Shown here: positions 5,729 to 8,415 of the stretch, piece by piece | Numbering within the stretch: position 1 is the stretch's first letter | How the letters are laid out: each line of letters opens with the position of its first letter | Assembly (NCBI GenBank): GCA_004556745.1 | Contig: SFFY01000065.1 | Coordinates: forward strand, 1 to 8,415 | Direction of reading: 5' to 3' | DNA: 8,415 bases | From: Bacteroidales bacterium | GTDB lineage: Bacteria > Bacteroidota > Bacteroidia > Bacteroidales > Bacteroidaceae | The notes under the pieces: model-generated | What the model was told of the DNA's origin: nothing | Seen by the model: the letters and a program-made list of their open reading frames with translations, nothing else | The model's database searches: none | Made by a program: the position numbers and the translations under genes

Positions 5729-7141
5729 ATGACAGACACCGCTTTTTATTACGAAGATACCATTTGCGCACCCGCCACGCCGGCAGGCGGCGCGATTTCC
5801 GTGATACGCATATCGGGCAAAAGAGCTGTTGAAATCGCCAACAGCCTTTTCAAGCAGAAAGTCGGGAAAAGCCTTGCGCAACGCGCGGCAGGCACCGTGG
5901 CGTTTGGCGACATATTGGACGAAGAAGGGGAAACGCTCGACGAGGTGCTGGTCACCCTCTTCCGTGCGCCGCACTCCTATACCGGCGAAGACAGCGTGGA
6001 AATTTCCTGCCACGGCTCCGCCTATATTGTCTCGCGGCTGCTGCAAAGCCTCATCGCGAAAGGCTGCCGCATGGCCCGTCCCGGCGAGTTCACGCAGCGG
6101 GCCTTTCTCAACGGGAAGATGGACCTTAGCCGCGCCGAAGCCGTTGCCGACCTCATCGCCTCAACCTCTGCCGCTACCCACCGCATCGCACTCAAGCAGA
6201 TGCGCGGGCAGTTCAGCAAGGAACTGGCGGAGCTGCGCGAGAAATTGCTCCATCTCACCACGCTCCTCGAACTCGAGCTCGACTTCTCCGACCACGAAGA
6301 CCTTGAATTTGCCGACCGCACCCAACTGCAAGACATCACCGACGAAATCCACAAGAAACTATCCCGCCTCGCTTCTTCCTTCCGCCTCGGCAACGCCATA
6401 AAGAACGGCATCCCCGTGGCAATCGTTGGCGACACAAACGCAGGCAAATCTACCCTGCTCAACACGCTGCTCGGAGAAGAGAAAGCCATCGTGAGCGACG
6501 TGCACGGCACCACGCGCGACGCGATTGAGGACACGGTGAACATTGGCGGCACGCTCTTCCGCTTCATCGACACGGCCGGCATCAGGCAGTCGGACGACAA
6601 GGTGGAGCAAATCGGCATCAACCGCACTTTCAAGAAACTCGAAGAAGCAGAAATCGTGCTGTGGGTTATCGACAGCACAGACTGGCAGAAGTCCCTGCGG
6701 CTCAAAGACGAAATCCTCCCGCTCTGCGCCGGCAAATCGCTGCTACTGCTGTTCAACAAATCCGACCTTGCAGACCAGCACGCCTCGCCTGCCATGCTTT
6801 CCGCCTTTTCAGACATAGCGGCCGAGCATCTGCTGATTACCGCACAAGACGCCGCCTCCTGCGCCCCCGTCGTAGCCTATTTAGAAAAAACGGCAGCGCA
6901 AACCGCCACCGCCACTCAAAACGACATCATCATCACCAACGAGCGCCATTACGCCGCCATCCATTCCGCCCTTTCCGCCCTCGACCGCGTCTCTGCCGGC
7001 CTGCGCGACGGCTTGCCCGGCGACCTCGTGAGCCAAGACCTCCGCGCCACCCTCTTCCACCTTGCCGAAATCACCGGCGGTGCCATCACCTCCGACGAAG
7101 TCCTCCATTCCGTCTTCAAAGGCTTTTGCATCGGAAAGTAG
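5729..7141 (+). CDS. mnmE: tRNA modification GTPase MnmE
   Basis: MnmE works with MnmG to install the 5-carboxymethylaminomethyl group on U34 of tRNAs, using GTP and a folate derivative. The 470-residue product has the N-terminal dimerisation and folate domain (DTICAPATPAGGAISVIRISG from residue 9; RPGEFTQRAFLNGKMDL), a helical domain, and an inserted G domain. The G domain shows GDTNAGKS (234-241), the threonine-rich HGTTRD, DTAGIR (from 281) and NKSDL (from 343). The chain ends in the characteristic FCIGK, whose Cys is conserved in the family, so the gene is intact. The ATG at 5729 is chosen over an in-frame TTG at 5702, which lies within the promoter. It appears monocistronic. Confidence 0.97.
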   Translation: MTDTAFYYEDTICAPATPAGGAISVIRISGKRAVEIANSLFKQKVGKSLAQRAAGTVAFGDILDEEGETLDEVLVTLFRAPHSYTGEDSVEISCHGSAYIVSRLLQSLIAKGCRMARPGEFTQRAFLNGKMDLSRAEAVADLIASTSAATHRIALKQMRGQFSKELAELREKLLHLTTLLELELDFSDHEDLEFADRTQLQDITDEIHKKLSRLASSFRLGNAIKNGIPVAIVGDTNAGKSTLLNTLLGEEKAIVSDVHGTTRDAIEDTVNIGGTLFRFIDTAGIRQSDDKVEQIGINRTFKKLEEAEIVLWVIDSTDWQKSLRLKDEILPLCAGKSLLLLFNKSDLADQHASPAMLSAFSDIAAEHLLITAQDAASCAPVVAYLEKTAAQTATATQNDIIITNERHYAAIHSALSALDRVSAGLRDGLPGDLVSQDLRATLFHLAEITGGAITSDEVLHSVFKGFCIGK

Positions 7142-7206
7142 AATGCAAAAACAAGAGAAAGTAAATATGAAGCCCGCAGTATATAGCAGTGGAAATCAAC
7201 GATTTT

Positions 7207-7242
7207 AGTAAACAAGCAAACCAGTAAACAAGTAAACAAGAC
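7207..7242 (-). repeat. 36-bp pyrimidine-degenerate repeat, copy D (inverted)
   Basis: Minus-strand copy of the GTC(TYGTYTAC)x4 T repeat, the most diverged one (one unit reads TGGTTTGC). It is preceded by TTTT on the plus strand like copy A. It pairs with 7282-7317 across a 39-bp spacer, nearly the same geometry as the 857-965 pair. Confidence 0.8.
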
Positions 7243-7281
7243 AAGTTACTCATATAAATTTATATTTTACAAAACATCTCT

Positions 7282-7317
7282 GTCTCGTATACTCGTTTAC
7301 TTGTCTACTCGTCTACT
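7282..7317 (+). repeat. 36-bp pyrimidine-degenerate repeat, copy E
   Basis: Plus-strand copy, with one unit TCGTATAC departing at the second pyrimidine. It is followed by AA. Unlike copies B and C, no start codon of a plausible gene follows closely. Confidence 0.85.
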
Positions 7318-7350
7318 AATAAACGAACGTTTTTTGCCCACGATTTTTTG

Positions 7351-7371
7351 TTGCCCACGAATCACACGAAT
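7351..7371 (+). repeat. 21-bp inverted repeat, left arm
   Basis: Complementary to 7523-7543 at 20 of 21 positions. Part of a block built from CCCACGA/CACGAATC-like units: TTGCCCACGA occurs at 7334-7343 and again at 7351-7360, and CACGAA recurs at 7375-7380. A second inner inverted match pairs 7368-7380 with 7442-7454 (11 of 13). Confidence 0.85.
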
Positions 7372-7396
7372 CTACACGAAGCGTTCCTAATGAATT

Positions 7397-7423
7397 AAAT
7401 GGCGACCTGGTCGGTCGCCATTT
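7397..7423. terminator. Strong hairpin, possible terminator
   Basis: A perfect 11-bp stem (AAATGGCGACC and complement) with loop TGGTC. On the plus strand the stem runs into TTTTC, a weak T-tract. It is 256 bp after the mnmE stop and lies inside the 21-bp inverted repeat, so it may belong to that element rather than terminate mnmE. Confidence 0.5.
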
Positions 7424-7522
7424 TCAACAAGGACAGGGAAATTCGTATAGATTTCTTTGACATTTTCGGCGGCACTCGGCATAACCCGAACAAGTTCGGT
7501 CCTGCGCTCGCTTGCACGAAAA

Positions 7523-7543
7523 TTCGTGTGATTCGTGGGTAAT
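7523..7543 (-). repeat. 21-bp inverted repeat, right arm
   Basis: Right arm, reading ATTCGTGTGATTCGTGGG on the plus strand and ending at the point where GC content drops. The preceding CACGAA (7516-7521) and TTCGTG (7524-7529) form a small additional palindrome. Confidence 0.85.
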
Positions 7544-7627
7544 AAATTTTTGTGGTCGAATTAATTAGTTATGTTTATAACGTATTTACTGTTTTATGTT
7601 TCTTTCTTCTGCTTTCACATCTTATAT

Positions 7628-8415
7628 TCATTTCCATATTAAACAATCAAAATGAGCCAAATCTTTTAATCCTGGAATATCTTTTATTAAGCCTGCAATT
7701 TCTTGAGAAATCTCTAAATATCGTTTCCCTGAAATTTTCCCAGAAATGCCTTTAATTCCAAAACGTTTTAGAAATTCTTTTGCAGGTCCATTAATAACCA
7801 TATACTTCTTGGGGTCTCTCACACACATTATTTTTGAAGCATAACCAATACCAATATCTTTACACAAACAAAGATTGTCAATAGCATCGGCTAAGTTTTC
7901 TTCTGTAGCTGTATATGCTTTCTTTATGGCAATAATTGTATCGTCTTGATAAAATGTATTCCGTTGACTACGTCTGATTCTTCCTAATTCTGCAATTTCA
8001 ACAAATTGTTTACTATTAAATCTTCTAAAGCCGTGTTTGACATCCATTGCAGTTCGTAAATCTTCTACGACTTTATCTCTGTCGCGATAATATTGGCTAC
8101 TACTTATTTCGGAAAGGGTTTCTGTTAGTTGTTGTATCAACTCTTGTCTCTTATATTCATTAACAGTATTCCAAAGTTGTTGAATGCGTTGCTTTTCCTG
8201 TTGGCGTTTTTGATTAATATTTTCTTGTTGCCTATCTACGAATTCTTTTTTGTAGACCTCTATAAAGCCTTTATCCACATTACGTAAGGCTCGTTTATCA
8301 ATGTGATTAAACCAATCGATTACAGATTTAGAAAAATGATTATCATTGCTGTGAACTGATAGTTCCAAATTACTGGTAAACCCAGCAGTCGTTGCATTTG
8401 CGGAGCCAACGATAG
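7628..8415 (-). CDS. Phospholipase D-like (HKD) protein, C-terminal part
   Basis: The gene runs off the right edge; 261 C-terminal residues are visible. The first of them read GSANATTAGFTSNLE, the GSxN...G...N.E segment that follows HxK in PLD-superfamily nucleases and lipases; the HxK itself would lie outside the window. The frame is open through this motif, so the TTG at 8368 is not the start. After the domain comes a Gln/Lys/Glu-rich probable coiled coil (VDRQQENINQKRQQEKQRI). Near the C-terminus, CKDIGIGYASKIMCVRDPKK resembles a helix-hairpin-helix-like segment of DNA-acting proteins. No membrane segment is seen. The gene is much more AT-rich than all others here, suggesting acquisition. 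A nuclease of a defence or mobile locus is possible but the exact family is not recognised. Confidence 0.65.
   Translation of the reverse strand, partial: IVGSANATTAGFTSNLELSVHSNDNHFSKSVIDWFNHIDKRALRNVDKGFIEVYKKEFVDRQQENINQKRQQEKQRIQQLWNTVNEYKRQELIQQLTETLSEISSSQYYRDRDKVVEDLRTAMDVKHGFRRFNSKQFVEIAELGRIRRSQRNTFYQDDTIIAIKKAYTATEENLADAIDNLCLCKDIGIGYASKIMCVRDPKKYMVINGPAKEFLKRFGIKGISGKISGKRYLEISQEIAGLIKDIPGLKDLAHFDCLIWK

Larger units (their letters stand above)
7142..7627. other. Gene-free region between mnmE and the HKD gene
   Basis: About 485 bp with no convincing gene. It holds, in order, a pair of 36-bp repeats, a block of CACGAATC-like units forming an inverted repeat with 7523-7543, a strong hairpin at 7397-7423, and a small palindrome CCGAACAAGTTCGG at 7486-7499. 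From about 7545 the sequence becomes markedly AT-rich and continues so into the next gene. A reading frame at 7552-7755 on the plus strand overlaps the minus-strand gene and is not credible. Confidence 0.7.

Noticed and set aside
857..7317. 36-bp repeats as a CRISPR array, given their CRISPR-like length
   Set aside because: Copies are scattered over 6.4 kb in both orientations, separated by whole genes, with internal 8-bp periodicity and no regular spacers or cas genes.
7552..7755. Small hydrophobic plus-strand open frame with a GTG start
   Set aside because: It overlaps the 3' end of the HKD gene and its Leu/Ile/Phe richness is explained by AT-rich antisense sequence; no promoter or family support.

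Overview
The window looks like a chromosomal segment from a moderately GC-rich member of the Bacteroidales, probably Prevotellaceae-like. The grounds are inference from content. Start regions are A/T-rich and lack Shine-Dalgarno sequences, and promoters resemble the Bacteroidetes -33 TTG / -7 TAnnTTTG type. Several genes belong to families typical of this phylum: a DUF151+UVR nuclease-like protein, a sugar-kinase/RapZ fusion, an acyl-ACP thioesterase and a DUF4488 protein. No rRNA, tRNA, CRISPR array or insertion sequence was recognised.

Layout. 1-163 is a leader region with a promoter for trmD (164-841, tRNA m1G37 methyltransferase). A 36-bp repeat pair (857-892 and 930-965) separates it from a DUF151/UVR protein (984-1559), followed 10 bp later by rsmE (1570-2361, 16S rRNA m3U1498 methyltransferase). 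A 440-bp gene-free stretch (2362-2802) is filled with direct, inverted and palindromic repeats. Next come a kinase/RapZ fusion (2803-4284), another 36-bp repeat, and an acyl-ACP thioesterase (4348-5100). A symmetric terminator lies between this gene and the convergent, secreted DUF4488 protein (5163-5618, minus strand). That gene is divergent from mnmE (5729-7141, tRNA U34 modification GTPase). A second gene-free stretch (7142-7627) carries another 36-bp repeat pair, a 21-bp inverted repeat and a strong hairpin. The window ends in an AT-rich minus-strand gene (7628 to beyond 8415) encoding the C-terminal part of a phospholipase D-like (HKD) protein.

Functionally, trmD, rsmE and mnmE are all translation-quality genes that modify tRNA or rRNA. 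The kinase/RapZ fusion points to amino-sugar or cell-envelope metabolism, and the thioesterase to fatty-acid supply. There is no clear single pathway; this is mostly ordinary core genome.

The least explained signal is non-coding. A 36-bp repeat of formula GTC(TYGTYTAC)x4 T occurs five times in full and once as a fragment, and it varies mostly at its two pyrimidine positions. It occurs singly or as inverted pairs, and its ACTAA end lies just upstream of three start codons. The last gene differs sharply in base composition from its neighbours and may be a later acquisition.
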